A DNA stretch of 64,000 bases, taken from NCBI GenBank assembly GCA_032718475.1, contig JAUCBJ010003535.1, forward strand, positions 17,126-81,125. Direction: 5' to 3'. Positions 1 to 12,386 of this stretch are shown one piece after another; within the stretch, counting starts at the first letter, position 1; the number at the start of each line of letters is the position of its first letter. The DNA is from Nemertoderma westbladi. Lineage: Eukaryota > Xenacoelomorpha > Nemertodermatida > Nemertodermatidae. Under the pieces are notes generated by a model, which saw only the letters and a list, made by a program, of their open reading frames with translations, searched no databases and was not told the origin of the DNA. The position numbers and the translations under genes are program-made.

Positions 1-640
1 AAAGCTGTCTGGATAAGAGTAATTAGTTACCAGTAAGGGAGCTGTATACCTAAATAAAGGATACTTTGAATACGTAAGGAAAAGGCATGGGCAGCCTTGA
101 ATAGGCTTTCCAGGATTTGGAAGTCACCGATAATTAATCGGAAACTTAAGGTCCGATTATTTAGAGCAGCAGTAGTTCCAGTACTCCTTACGGGAGTCCA
201 TGCTGGGCTCTAACTGCTGAGGACACCAAATCTCTGGATGGCACATTCACAAGAATGCTACGCCGGGTTCATTGTGTCAAGTACAATGCACACATCTCCA
301 ACCAGACCCTATATAACATTGGAGGTGTCTCATTGGTTCCCCCAAGCTTGACACTAGAACAAAATCGCCTCCGCTTTGCAGGACATTGCTTTCGCCGTGA
401 GGACCAGCCAGTGCATAATCTTGTACTTTGGCAGCCTCATGGAGTGAATAAGCATGGTGGACAGCCCATGACTTTCTTGAGACGCATCTTAAAGGACACT
501 GGCCTTGAAGATGCGGATGATCTAGCAAATGTCATGGGTGATAGGGAGTTGTGGCGGTGCAATTTTGTTGACAAGCCGGTACAGCATTCTTAAAAATGCA
601 GCTGCAATGCAGCATGCCGATCCTAGTAGTAGTAGAGCTG
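1..640 (+). mobile_element. LINE 3' end (RT C-terminal region), truncated by window start
   Basis: This is the 3' part of a non-LTR retrotransposon. From about position 85 the plus-strand reading gives a decayed version of the conserved region after the RT core (KAWAALNRLSRI...KVRLFRAAVVPV). It continues as an ORF at 255-593 with the post-RT features RLRFAGHCFRRE, GGQPMTFLRRILKDTGLED and a final W-containing segment. Stops and frameshifts interrupt it upstream. The copy ends in a short TAG microsatellite (about 624-635), which is the tail of this family. The same family is present on the minus strand at the right end of the window with an almost matching C-terminal protein. The element is a dead fragment. 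The clade (RTE- or L2-like) cannot be settled by eye. Confidence 0.8.
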
Positions 641-844
641 TATACCATAGGGCTAAGTATAACGAGATGAAAGTCAATGAGGTCATTTAGAAAGTAATGG
701 CGGTGCAATTTTGTTGACAAGCCGGTACAGCATTCTTAAAAATGCAGCTGCAATGCAGCATGCCGATCCTAGTAGTAGTAGAGCTGTATACCATAGGGCT
801 AAGTATAACGAGATGAAAGTCAATGAGGTCATTTAGAAAGTAAT
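553..844. repeat. Exact 146-bp tandem duplication (2 copies)
   Basis: Bases 553-698 are repeated at 699-844 with no difference that I could see. The unit contains the last codons of the LINE, its TAG-rich tail and about 60 bp of flank. The duplication therefore happened after the LINE inserted, and it is recent. Confidence 0.9.
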
Positions 845-2690
845 ATATAAAACTAATTATTGGTAAATCTAAAAAGGGTCTAATTAGCCTAATTGTGAAG
901 TGTCACCCAGACAGTCTGGCGCCAATGACACCCAATGACACCCTATGGGTGCTACGACTCATCGTTGAGTCATGAGTGTGGTCGGACTGTCGCCGAGAGG
1001 AGCAAACCTTTACTACTCATATATAAAAACAACACTCTTTTAATCCTACAAAATTGTGGACCCTAAAAAGGTAAAGCCCCCCTTAACTCCAAGAAGATCA
1101 CATTTTATGCATGAGACATGACACATCATTAAAAAATATTAAATTGTCGGCGAATGGTTTAGATTCTCGGCGCCTTGTTTAGATTTCGGTTTAGATTTCG
1201 GCCAAGATTTCGGATTAGATATCTACAAGCCCAAATCGAAGCCGAAATCGACGCCGAAATCTAGGCAGAAATCTATGCCAACTGTAGAGTCGAATTACAC
1301 ACTATGGTACTGCGGTACCATAGTGCTGTACTGGTAACAGGGAAACACAGGCTGACAAGAAAACAAAACTGCAGCTGTAGGACTTCCCTCCAAAATTTCC
1401 GCTTAGATTTCGGCCTAGATTTCAGCTTAGATTTCAGCCTAGATTTCGGCTTTGATAATAACCTTGTTTTGGATTGTATTTAAGAGGTAGTAATATTTAA
1501 AATATATGAAACTAATTAGAGACCAATATCTAAGCCTTCTGCATGTTCTAGAGTGTTGGAGTCATGTAATTCAGATAATATTTCTAGTTGTGATAAATTG
1601 GAAAAAAACCAATTTGGTTTTTGTGGCTCGGCACTGAAATTTGTATTTTCGCATTGAGGGGGGGGGGGGGGGGGGGGGGGGAGGACCCCCAATTTGAACC
1701 TCACATTTTTGGTCTCTGGACCATAAAATTGGGTTAAAAATTTTTTTTTTCTTGCTACAAAACATCGTCTGGACTGTGAAAGAATAACCAAACCAAATAT
1801 TTTTAAAATTGGAACCAAAATGGCTCCGTAATGGCAAAAAGTGCCATTTTGCGCCAAAGGCTACGCCAGAGTGGTGAGGGTTGGATCCCGATTGGTATCA
1901 ACAATAAAGTATATAATATATCAGGTCAGTATATATTATCACAACTAGTCTGATACCAGCAAACACAGACTGCATGGCCGGTACCGATAATGGTACACGG
2001 AGGTAAGAAAGGTACGTAACTATGCTGATGTACAGGGTAAGATAGTGCTGCCATGTGACACAGTCAGACTGAGGCCCCTCCGACAATGCGGTACCTGTTC
2101 GGCCTTAGGTCTATATCCACTATAATATATATATGCTAGACCTTAACGTCTGGCGTATACGCTAGACCTAAGGTCTGGAGCTTTTTCTCTACCAATATTT
2201 GGATTTTTGGAGTATTGAGAAAGGTATTCTTAACAATTGTACCAAATTTCAACTCATGTCAGTTAAAATTGGCGGATAAATATACTTTTTCATGAAAAAA
2301 CGTCATTCTGAGATATGGGTGTTAAGTTTAAGGAACAATTCGAACCTTCCCGCTATTTTAGATAATACCATTTTTCTATGTTCAACAATAACTTTGTCAA
2401 AAGTGAATGAAATTCAACGACATTTTTCATCTTTGGTAAACATATAACTAGAAAAACAACTTTCTGGCAATTTTATTAATATCTGTACCGTAAGAGCCTT
2501 TTTTATGAAAAGGGCCCCGTACAATTGTAAGTATAGTGCTGCTTGAAGGCTTGTCAAAAATCAGACTAGCTCTTACGTTTTGGGTAATAACTTGAGTTTG
2601 AGAAAAGATATGAGAAAACTGCTCGCATATTTGAGATCTCCATTAAATTGGGCACATGAAAGAATAAAAAAGTTTTTTGTCAATTTCCAA
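845..2690. other. Intergenic or intronic DNA with small repeats; no gene seen
   Basis: No convincing coding region. It holds a cluster of AGATTTCGG(C/T) motifs in both orientations (about 1160-1460), a 24-base poly-G run (1658-1681), a T-rich run after 1737, and a short palindrome around 2130-2175 (AGACCT...AGGTCT). The short ORFs here owe their length to the homopolymers. Confidence 0.6.
1160..1460. repeat. AGATTTCGG direct and inverted repeat cluster
   Basis: The motif TTAGATTTCGG or CCTAGATTTCGG occurs repeatedly around 1165-1215 and again at 1395-1455. Its complement (CCGAAATCTA) occurs around 1228-1262. The two ends are thus direct repeats with an inverted block between them. This could be the remnant of a small TIR element or a short satellite. 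Confidence 0.5.
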
Positions 2691-2696
2691 AATAGG

Positions 2697-2992
2697 GGGG
2701 TGCAGACAGTGGTGTAGATACTAGTGCAGACAGTGGTGCAGACACCTGGTGCAGACAGTGGTGCAGACAGTGGTGCAGACAGTGGTGCAGACAAAGGTGC
2801 AGACAGTGGTGCAAACACTGGTGCAGACAGTGGTGCAGACACTGGTGCAGACAGTGGTGCAGACAGTGGTGCAGACACTGGTGCAGACAGCTGGTGCAGA
2901 CAGTGGTGCAGACAGTGGTGCAGACACTGAGTGCAGACAGTGGTGCAGACACTGGTGCAGACAGTGGTGCAGACAGTGGTGCAGACACTGGT
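2697..2992. repeat. 12-bp minisatellite array, GTGCAGACAGTG family (array 1)
   Basis: About 24 units alternate between GTGCAGACAGTG and GTGCAGACACTG, with a few one-base slips that change frame. The three-fold unit length gives long but meaningless ORFs on both strands (SAPL/VCTT/QTVV repeats). The array begins after GGGG at 2695 and stops in unrelated sequence at 2992. It belongs to the same family as the arrays at 3850-4635 and inside 29099-30496. Confidence 0.95.
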
Positions 2993-3688
2993 GAAAATAC
3001 TGAAATACCAGAGTACCACAAAACACAATACCACCAGGCACTATTATATTATATTTTATCATAGACTTTATTATCTACAAATATGCGAGTAACTACTGAA
3101 ATGTTCTACATGAAGTAGGCAGGAAGTATGTAGTACAAGTCGGGGTGCGTGGGGGTGAATGTGCCCTGATTACAAATAATTATAAGTGGTGTGTACGAAA
3201 GTAATTAATCGGTATTCCCGTTTTCATATAAACAATAATGTATACAAACTGTGAGCACCATGCAGCAATGTCTCCAAGGAATGAGGCTTAAGCGACAGTG
3301 TTTGATTGTTTATGCATGAACTACTTTATACAGAGTATGTTTAATTTCACTGCTTATTAATAAAACGAGCTAATCAAGTTATTGTCTCATGATGCTCAGT
3401 CGTCAGTCTGACTTGTTGGCTACTAAATTCAAATGTAATTGTTATTATCGACATTCAATAAATAATAAGTATTAACACTTCTTATTATAACTGTAATGTA
3501 GTTCTGTATAAAAAGCCGTATCACTGTCGAGTTTGAAGAAAAGGTGATGGAAATGTGTGGGTCTTGGGACACATTAGAACTGGAAGTCAAACAAGTAGCT
3601 TCATTCTCTAGCTAGGTTAAATTGTATTTATATATTTATAATTAAATGCAATTTAAATTCGTTATATATTGAACTGAATCTATAAGAT

Positions 3689-3711
3689 GGGGGGGGGGGG
3701 GGTGGGGGGGG
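3689..3711. repeat. Poly-G run with a single T
   Basis: Fourteen G, one T and eight G. Several poly-G/C runs of this kind are scattered through the window (1658-1681, 7057-7070, about 21411-21430, 25628-25638, 63626-63638). Confidence 0.9.
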
Positions 3712-3849
3712 CTTAGACGCAGTAAAAATTAGACGCAAATAACAGCTGCTGATTACTCCCAAAAATAAAGCTGGAACCTGTTCTATTGAGTTTCGTTTAA
3801 TGTTTTGGTTAGAATAATGTGTCACTGTTAACTCACGCTCGAACATGCG

Positions 3850-4635
3850 ACGGTGTCTGCACCTGGTGTCTGCACCAGGTAGCTGAACCAAGTGTATGCG
3901 CCAGTGTCTGCACCACTGTCTGCACCACTATTTGCACCACTGTCTGCGCCACAATCTGCACCACTGTCTACACCACTGTCTGTACCACTGTATGCACTAG
4001 TGTCTGCACCATTACCTGCACCAGGTGTCTGCGCCAGTGTCTGCACCACTGTCTGCACCACTGTCTGCACCACTGTCTACACCACTGTCTGCACCACTGT
4101 CTGCACTAATGTCTACACCACTGTCTGCACCACTGTCTGCACCACTGTCTGCACCAGTGTTTGCATCACTGTATGTACCTCTGTCTGCACCACTGTCTGC
4201 ACCACTGTCTACACCACTGTCTACACCACTGTCTGCACTACTGTCTGCACCAGTGTTTGCGCCAGTGTCTGCACCACTGTCTGTACGACTGTCTGTACCA
4301 CTGTCTGCACCACTCCATGCACCACTGTCTGCACCATTGTCTGCACCACTGTCTGCACAACTGTATGCACCACTGTCTGCACCACTGTCTGCACCATTGT
4401 CTGCAACACTGTCTGCACCACAATCTGCACCACTGTCTACACCAGTGTCTGCACCACTGTCTGCACCACTATCTGCACCAGTGTCTGCACCACTGTCTGC
4501 ACCACTGTCTGCACCACTATCTGCACTACTGTCTGTACCACTGTCTGCACCAATATCTGCACTACTGTTTGCACCACTATCTGCACCAATGTCTGCACCA
4601 CTGTCTGCACCAGTGTCTGCTTAACGTTTACACCC
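3850..4635. repeat. 12-bp minisatellite array, opposite orientation (array 2), with terminal CTGCTTAACGTTTACACCC
   Basis: More than 60 units of TCTGCACCACTG, the reverse complement of array 1. It ends at 4617-4635 with CTGCTTAACGTTTACACCC, the same terminal sequence that closes the foldback element at 30496. This array is therefore an arm of the same foldback family. Its partner may be array 1, about 850 bp upstream in inverted orientation, but array 1 lacks the AAACGTTAAG part of the terminus and I see no 9-bp target duplication. The pair looks rearranged or incomplete. Confidence 0.85.
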
Positions 4636-4639
4636 CCGA

Positions 4640-6600
4640 AAAACGCGTTTAGACTGATATACCTTTTCTCACTGCTGAACTCTACAAATGGTACTCATTT
4701 GGGAACGCCATGAGGTTTTAATTGATTATTTAAAAAAAACTTACGTTGGACAAATTTCATGGATTTGTATTATTTTGTATTGTTTATGTATTTATATATG
4801 GTAATTATTTATCTATCCGTATTTAGTAAAGGTTAAAGTTTGAATTTACTGGTTCTAGTCTGTGCGATTTTGGACAATCTATTTTTATCAATAGATATAA
4901 TATCTATATATCTATACAGGTTATAAGACAGAAATAAGCGATACAAACCACATAATAAGGATAAATTTGGGAAAAATACAAATTCTTCATATAAAATCCC
5001 AGTAGAATTTCGAGTGAAAACCTGGTATTCTTCACATGGGCGCAAATGTCACCTACCAAATATCAAGAAATTAGACTCTCGTTGACTTGAATTATATTCG
5101 TGCAAAATTTGAACTATGCAACTTGACAACAACATATAAATTCCAGAAAGACATTTTATTACATTCAGTAAACTCTACTCATATAATATTCATATCTAAT
5201 AACCAAAGTAACATATTTAAGAAGTTTCTAAGGAAATATTATAAAACAAGTGCCATAAATAGGAAATAGATTAATTAATATGCCCACGTTAATTTTAGCA
5301 ATCGGGCCGCCTCTGCATGACCTTTAGTATTAGTATACTTTGGTAGGACCTCCACGTTTTTCTGTGCTTACTTTTAATTTGCGAATGAAATAAATTATCA
5401 GATTTTTATGTTCAAAATAACAAATAATTATAAATTTAATTTCCCGTCTACAATACGTTGTTATGTAAAATAACACGATAACTCCAAGAAGCCCATCTCC
5501 CGTTAGTCAACTTTTAGATTCTCCAATCATCAATATTCATATTGTTGTGGTTGTGACTTGTAAATCATATTCTTGTTGGTTTTCAAGAACAACGTGTTGC
5601 CGCCGAGAATTTCTATCGTTGCCCGGCGCCCCTTTATTTATTGAGTATGACAGATATGCGTCGATACGTTGTTGTTGTTTCCAGTTCAATATTCCAATAA
5701 TAGCAGTGCCAAGATTTGCAACATAGTATTTGGCTTGCGTGTTCCATTCCTATAACCCATCCCAACTCTATAAAGAGAGGGCCCCGCCTGGTATTTGTGA
5801 CAAATGTCAATTGATCACCGTTTACTATACAGTACGGCACAATTATTGATATCTTCATAATTAGGTTGTGTATGACAGGACAGATATAATAAGTAGGTTG
5901 CTAAGTAAACACATGTTGCTATTCTCCAATTCCTCTTGTTATTCAATAATTTAATTCCATAATTAATTACAACTGTAGTTCTTTATTACAAAGAATAACA
6001 GACATGAAGTGTGGTGCATTATTTCGGTGACGGCCCCAACCGCATGGACATCCTGAACATTTTTAAACGAATACTATAAACATTATATTTTTCGCGGTAA
6101 TTTGGCGAATACATCAAGATTTAATTATTTTTATTTAAACTCCTTCGATTACAACTGTTTTTTATTACCAACAATGACTCGTTTTTTTATCGTATTCATA
6201 TATACATATTTTTTATCGTATTCATTTATAGTGTTTGTAAACTGTACGTCGATTACATCCTATACTGTAAGCGCGTAGAACACAGCGTATTGGCGCTATA
6301 TAAATACTTATTAAATAAGTATTATTATAGAAGTAGGTTTGGCTTGTTTCCATGGCATATCCATCATGGTGAACCCGTATTATTAAACTGTAAGATAGGC
6401 CTTATTTGATAGAAAATTTATTAGTTTTGATATATAATTAATTTAAACGTTTAAATGTTATTCTAAAATATTTTGTGATAAATGTGACACTGCTGGTGTT
6501 ATAATTGTTTTGCTACTACAGTTTGTACATCTATAATTTTAGATTAATTAACGTACGTCCGAGGGACTTTCGACGCAATCTTCATCCTTCTCCATGTGAA
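4640..6600. other. AT-rich sequence without recognisable genes
   Basis: Low-complexity AT-rich DNA. The ORFs are short, carry no recognisable domain and fit chance expectation. Confidence 0.5.
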
Positions 6601-6609
6601 AATCGACGC

Positions 6610-6930
6610 TAATGTGACGTCATCGTAACCCTAAATAGGCTGTTCTACCACTACACCATGGTCACACCTTGGTGTAGTTGTTGCATTGAATTCACATCTA
6701 CTGTAGGTCGTGGGTTCGATCCCAGCATGGGGGCCAGCGCAGTTTTCGTTTCGACACGAATGCTTTGAAGGGGCCAGCCAGCGTACCTTACATCATTAAG
6801 TGGTAGCTAAATTACTACCGGTACTGGAGTTTCCTCTGGGGAGTAAAGTTCTGGGGGGATCGCACTGGAAATAAGTCGTCAGTCTTTGTGCGTAATCCCT
6901 GGTCTAACGGCCGAAGAAAATTTACTTCAC
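6610..6930 (+). mobile_element. tRNA-derived SINE-like element
   Basis: A pol III-type B box, GGTTCGATCC, lies at about 6711-6720. It is preceded by an A-box-like TGGTGTAGTTG near 6670, spaced as in a tRNA-derived promoter. The downstream body ends in a T-rich stretch. The A-box region is the right half of a palindrome (ACTACACCA...TGGTGTAGT), so a second tRNA-like head may point the other way. No intact cloverleaf can be drawn, so it is not called as a tRNA gene. Confidence 0.5.
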
Positions 6931-7760
6931 TTTTACTTTTATCAGCATTAGTATATTATTTTAGCTTGAATAACGTGCCACTGCAACCTGCTCCTTTCCC
7001 TTAATTAATAATTTAACATTGAGGCGAGATATTAATTAGTTGAGATGCGATTAGGACCCCCCCCCCCCCCTCCCCTCCCTATCTGACCTAAACTCTACTT
7101 TATTTTTAATTTATAATAAATTATGTTAATTACGCCATGATATTGGCAGACCCAGGAAAATTAAAATCATAAAATTATATATAAATATGAAGCTAAAATT
7201 TAAAATTTTATGTTTATTAATAGACTATACATTCATTCTTTAAAGTATATATATAACTTACTACTTACTATTCGACGCACTATTTCTTAGAAACATCAAT
7301 AATAGATAATATGTTATGTACTGCATCGTAGTATATAGAGTGTGTAGTGTGCAAATAATGGCTATGTTAGTTGTGTGAATAGTATTGCGTGCCCATTTAT
7401 TTACCTACTAAGTCTGCTCTATTGATTGTGAGAGTTGATAGAAATTACGTCTTCTGTTCTCAACCTAAAGGTTTCATTTCTGAACTCCAGTTCGCTTACT
7501 GGGAATACGAATCTAAATTTAAATATAGGTTTACTTATTAGTGATTGAATTGCTTAATTATAACTACATTGAACCTTTATAAGAATTAATATATGTTAAC
7601 ACTTTATTAAATGTTAAACTATAGTCTGTATGACTCCTACTGTTTGTGACTGTTCTAGTTGTAGCATTGTAATATTTATTACGAAATAAAAACATTACCA
7701 AATATATTTTGTGATGATAGCAACTAAGTCAAGTCTTTCACTGCTTAGTTATTTAAGAGG
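6930..7760. other. Region upstream of the first candidate exon
   Basis: AT-rich, with a poly-C run at 7057-7070 and one copy of the dispersed CCTGCTCCTTTCCCT motif near 6988. It would hold the promoter or 5' UTR if 7761 is a true start codon, but I cannot point to a core promoter. Confidence 0.4.
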
Positions 7761-8059
7761 ATGTTACCCGGTTTCCATAGCAACTCGACACCATATCTCC
7801 ACCCAGTGAAACGGATTAGTGCACCCCTAGATGAACGTTGTCAGGAGACCGCTAGACTACCAGAGAGACCACGGGGTAATCACTACATTATAGATTCCAG
7901 TGGGGACTCAGATACAGACAGTGAGGCTAGCGTCATAGAGATAATTAAAGTGAGCCTCCAGCAGCCTAACAAGCAAACCAACCCTAGCGATGTTCGTAAT
8001 AATGTAGAAGAAACTGGTACAGTTGTTGGAGAAGAACAATTCAATAGTACCTTTAATAG
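7761..8059 (+). CDS. Candidate first coding exon of the ZMYND11-like gene (acidic, disordered N-terminus)
   Basis: An open frame of 99 codons plus two bases starts at ATG 7761 and ends at a donor, AATAG|GTGAGA. An in-frame TAG lies just upstream, so 7761 is the first usable start. The product is hydrophilic, with an acidic Ser/Asp stretch (SSGDSDTDSEAS) like those in the later exons. It ends in phase 2, which fits both candidate downstream acceptors at 28752 and 33700. The BEL/Pao element is inserted only about 150 bp into the following intron. Joining to ZMYND11 exons rests on phase and composition only. It could instead be the first exon of a separate gene. Confidence 0.5.
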
Positions 8060-8212
8060 GTGAGACAATTAATATAATATTAATAATATAAATAAATCAC
8101 GACAAAACAAAATTTTGTAATAGAATAAACTCGTTTTTCTAGTTTTTCAATTGTAGTTGCGAAATGTTATACTGTGCCTTGTGTTCTGTCAGTTTGATTT
8201 AGTTATTATGTG

Positions 8213-9492
8213 TGTTCGCGCTTTCAGACCTTTGGCAGTTTAACCCACCAAATTAAGATGTCTTCTAGATATTAAATCTGTTTTTTAGTCTATGACAAGT
8301 ATTTGATTCACTACACTAGTCGAAACCAATCCGTGCGCGACCATTCACCCGCTGGATATTCCCGGGAGATTGGGTTCGACGGTTTAATTTTATTGCTATG
8401 TAAGCCTAATGTATTATTCGACTGACAGTACTATATAATCTCTGACAATATTATTCACCTTCGGTAATATTAACAGTTCCTTTAGGACGTGGCGCTTTAT
8501 CTATATAAACAGAGTTATGACTTAAACTACTCACAACGATATGGCTTAATTATAATTCACATATATGGCGCATTCTTTAGGAATTGCTTCTTTAACAGAC
8601 TCACTCATACACAATGCTGCACAATACTGCACACTAATCTGCCAATCTTCACTGATTTTAGTCACATATAAAAGGAACACAGACTGACTCATGTAGGGTC
8701 TATCAAATAACATTAGATTCACTTCAAACCACTTTAACATAAGTCACAATCGTTTATCTGTAACCCTTCTCTCTTACCTTCGGTATATCAAGAATATTGG
8801 GTTTCGGGGTTATTTATCGTTATTCCAAATATAATTATTCGTCAACCATATTATGAAGAACTGACGGTAAATAGCAGTATAAAACAACAATGAAAACACT
8901 GATTGTTATGAGTTTGCAATGTTTCAGCAGTCAGCATGTATCATCAGTCAGCAGTGATTCCATGAGTTTGATCGGTATGTTAGTACCGGTATGTCAGCAG
9001 TGAGATATTTACAGTTAAAGGATATATGCCCTTTATAATTAAACCTACTAGTGTAAGACTAAAAAGCAGTACAGCACAAAATACTTCCAAGCCGTTCTTT
9101 CTTTGGCTCAAGACTGAATGTAAACACTGCACATAGGCATTGCGTCATTTCTCGGAAATTTTCTGTACAAGGAGCCACAAAACGCTCTAATTGGCTGACT
9201 GAACTGAGAGACGCCGTAGAACAAAGGAAATCAACACGTATGAATGTCAGCTGTTAACCGTAGTCATAGTAACTACTGTTCAAGAGTAGCTATCACCCCT
9301 TTGCGTCACGAATTGCCATAGAATCATAAAATATGCCTTTCACAGTACACATACGGAGGAAATAGGTCTTAGATCCTCTAAAAACACCGATACAGCAATA
9401 ATACGGTCTCTTACACTTATTAAATCAACTACAGAGTATTTTAATGTAAAAGATAATAAAAATAACGGGGCAATTCAGCAAAGGCTTTTACA
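8213..9492 (-). repeat. 3' LTR of the BEL/Pao element
   Basis: 1280 bp with TG...CA ends. It differs from the other LTR by one A in a run of A (4 versus 5 A, near 9179); I noticed no other difference. Just inside it, on the minus strand, is a short purine-rich stretch (GGGAGCGG) that can serve as polypurine tract. Small ORFs within the LTR are identical in both copies because the LTRs are; they are not genes. Confidence 0.95.
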
Positions 9493-12386
9493 CCGCTCCC
9501 AGAAAATGGGATTTTCAGTCTATAAAATATAAAAATCACAGTTTCTAAAACATAAAGATACTCTAAACAGTTAGTCTTTCTTACGCAGACGGCGTTTACG
9601 CAGTTTTTTGAGGCTAGCAAGAGTCTTTTTCTCTTTGGGGGGAGCCACTTTACTAGGAGGGCCATAACTCCTGGGTGAAGGGTGCAATATGATTGCATTA
9701 GAAGGTTTGGGTTTACTGTCGGTGTCTCGTCCATTTCGATATGCTTCTCCTCGAGCTGATTTTCCTCCGCTTGTCATGGGATACGTTCGTCCAAAACTCT
9801 CGCAGAGAATAGGGTTTTCTAAGCTTGATATCTTCTTTGAGATTCGAGGTTTCCCAATCGAACTGAGATAAGGCCAATTCGTTTATCGATTGGACTTACT
9901 GTGATAACTTACGTTTATCTGAACAAACGCAGGTTTCTTTTTTGATCTTTATAAAATAGCGTTTAACTCGTTTCGTACAACGCTCTCCTTCACCTTGATG
10001 AAGGGTTGTATCGCGTTAAACGGGACGACCATACGGTTGGATAGTGATATTAGGTGTCTGCGTCATAATCCAGCTAGGTAAGATGGGCGGCTAGCTAGAA
10101 ATCACTGTCGGAGTGTTACCGATTAATTGTTAGGGTAGCACTAGATCTTTGAACAGTGAATACAGGCCGCGAGGATCCGCGACACCACCAAGATCGCAGG
10201 TCTGAGGTCCAACTAAGGAATGAGGAGGTTTGACCGAGTATTCCGGGACTCTGATCGTAGGTTTACTCCAGGATCGTTCGAGCCGAGTGAGCATAGGTGA
10301 TACGTCAACAAGTTTCGGTTTACATGGATGTTTATGTCTTTCCGTTTATTATTTGGGTCTAGGGCATTTATCGTAATAATACCAAAGACGCACGTCTGGT
10401 AGGGTAAACGCGGGTGACATTTATTTGTTGTTACAATGCTTCTATCAAGAATTCCAAATATACTTTGGAGTTACCGCGTCCATTTGTTTCTTTAGTGTCT
10501 TTTCTTTCGAGCCGATTTCGAATAGAATTTTCGCATTCGAATTTCAGTTTATGGTTCCGACTCCGCTGGGCAGGATATATAGTCGACATAGTCCGTATTG
10601 TGTAAATCGATAGGATGACCAGTAGTTAAGAAGACCATATACGTACCATTACGCTGCGTATATCGAGCAGCGAATTTTCTATAGTCCAACTCGCGCGCGA
10701 GCTGCTCTTGGGACATTGGCGGTTCGATATAACGACCATCGTCCTCCGCAGCAGTTGGACTAACGTCGCCGCGTATTAAGCTATCAACAAACGCTTGCAA
10801 AAGTAGAGTATATCGCTCCCCGATACCAAGACCATCTTCTATCAACTCCGTCATATCTGCTATATATGAGTTTATCCATATTATAATGAGTCCACATTTA
10901 GGCGAGCGGGCGTCGCTGCCTACCTCAATCAACCCCCGGACAGTACGAGATCCTCAGCGCCGATGTGTCGTCGCCGCTGTACTTTCGCCAACGACGTAGC
11001 CGCACAACGACAACGACAACCGGCACAAGTCACTCAACTGTCCGTCCCAAAGTCTTAGATGTACTTCAGGTTTTCCTTGGAGAGTTAGGTTACTTTACGA
11101 TTGCGACTGGCTACTGTAAACACACCTTAGTAGTAACATTCGCCTATAAACTCACAAGTACCACACACACAACTTGTCACAAATTACACACACTCGGGTC
11201 ACTTGTCCGTTAGTCAATGCCTTCCAGAATGTCACTGTATTATTATGTATCCTTGGATACTATCAGTGCACTATTTATTCCCTATGCTATTCAATGGGAC
11301 AAGCTTTCTATTGTTCGTTTAACTCAATTCTAATTCTAGCGTGGTTGTTGCTATGGTGACATTATGCAAAGCTAGCGGTAGAATTAGGGTGATTCCAATG
11401 CATACAGATCTGGGATGTTATTTAATAGTAATTCTTTAATAGTCAATGTCCTGTTTATACATGACTTTACGAATTTTATAGGCTATTAACTATGTTGGGG
11501 AGACTTTCGTACACGCATACGCATAATAATATAAATCTCCGCTCCCTTGATCTATTAATTAATGGAATTTTGGGAATGTTATAAATTGCGTAAAATGGCA
11601 ATTTATTAAATTCATTAAAAGACATGAATTTAAATTTATTCCCTGAAATTTTATTATTTGATAATTAAATGGACATATTTTGATTCTAGAACATGTCTAG
11701 GGACACAAGATCCTTAATTCTAAGAAAATTGTCTCTTTAAGAATATCGGTAAATGCTACGATATCTTAATTGACTAGAATTGTTGAAGGATCTGAATTTT
11801 ACAGATTTTGACTTATTTGATTTGTAAATATTAACTAATTAATATTTGAGATGGGCACCGATTTATTCCAGAACTTGTCTGGGGACGTTAACCACTGATT
11901 CTAGAATTTGTCTTTCAAGTATATCGGTGGGTGCCGCGATATCTTAATCGACTAGAATTACAGATGGTCAAAGGGTTTAACAGATTTATTCTGCGTTATA
12001 CGCTACTGTTAAAGGGACATCACGCTACTATATGTATTATTTAATATACGGTATGAGAGCAATATCGCACGAAGCAATGTCAGTGTGAAGAGGCAAGTCG
12101 TTTCCAAGGTCTACCCAGAGCTTGGTTTAACCGAGACACGAGGATCTGAACTTTGCATTCCTAATACCTAATAATTATTTCTTCGCCGTCGCACTAAATA
12201 TAATATAAGTAATTACGTACGTAATAAACACGAATATATTGCACTATTCTACACAATAATCGCTAAATAATATTCTACTAAATTAAATAAAACGATTATA
12301 ATAAAATTACATAGTAATACATACATAAATATAAAAATAATAAAATAATATAAAATAATAGAGTCACACACCCACTCCATATGTTG
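9493..12386 (-). other. 3' internal region of the BEL/Pao element; pol expected here but not found
   Basis: This stretch follows the gag-protease ORF in the element's orientation. I see no RT YXDD box, RNase H or integrase zinc finger and DDE residues. Two minus-strand ORFs, 10549-10932 (127 aa, no recognised domain) and 9571-9777 (68 aa, very basic C-terminus rich in Lys/Arg), could be accessory ORFs or chance. Around 11690-11800 and 11868-11975 lie two diverged direct copies of a block containing CGATATCTTAAT and GACTAGAATT. Confidence 0.6.

Noticed and set aside
2573-4713. Long ORFs reading SAPLSAPV, VCTTVCTS, HHCLHHCLH or QTVVQT repeats on both strands (also at 29040-30564)
   Set aside because: They result from a 12-bp unit that has no stop in most frames. 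They exist in all frames and on both strands and have no other protein-like sequence.
8489-8740. Short ORFs repeated identically at 18915-19166
   Set aside because: They lie in the two LTRs, overlap each other on opposite strands, and are identical only because the LTRs are.
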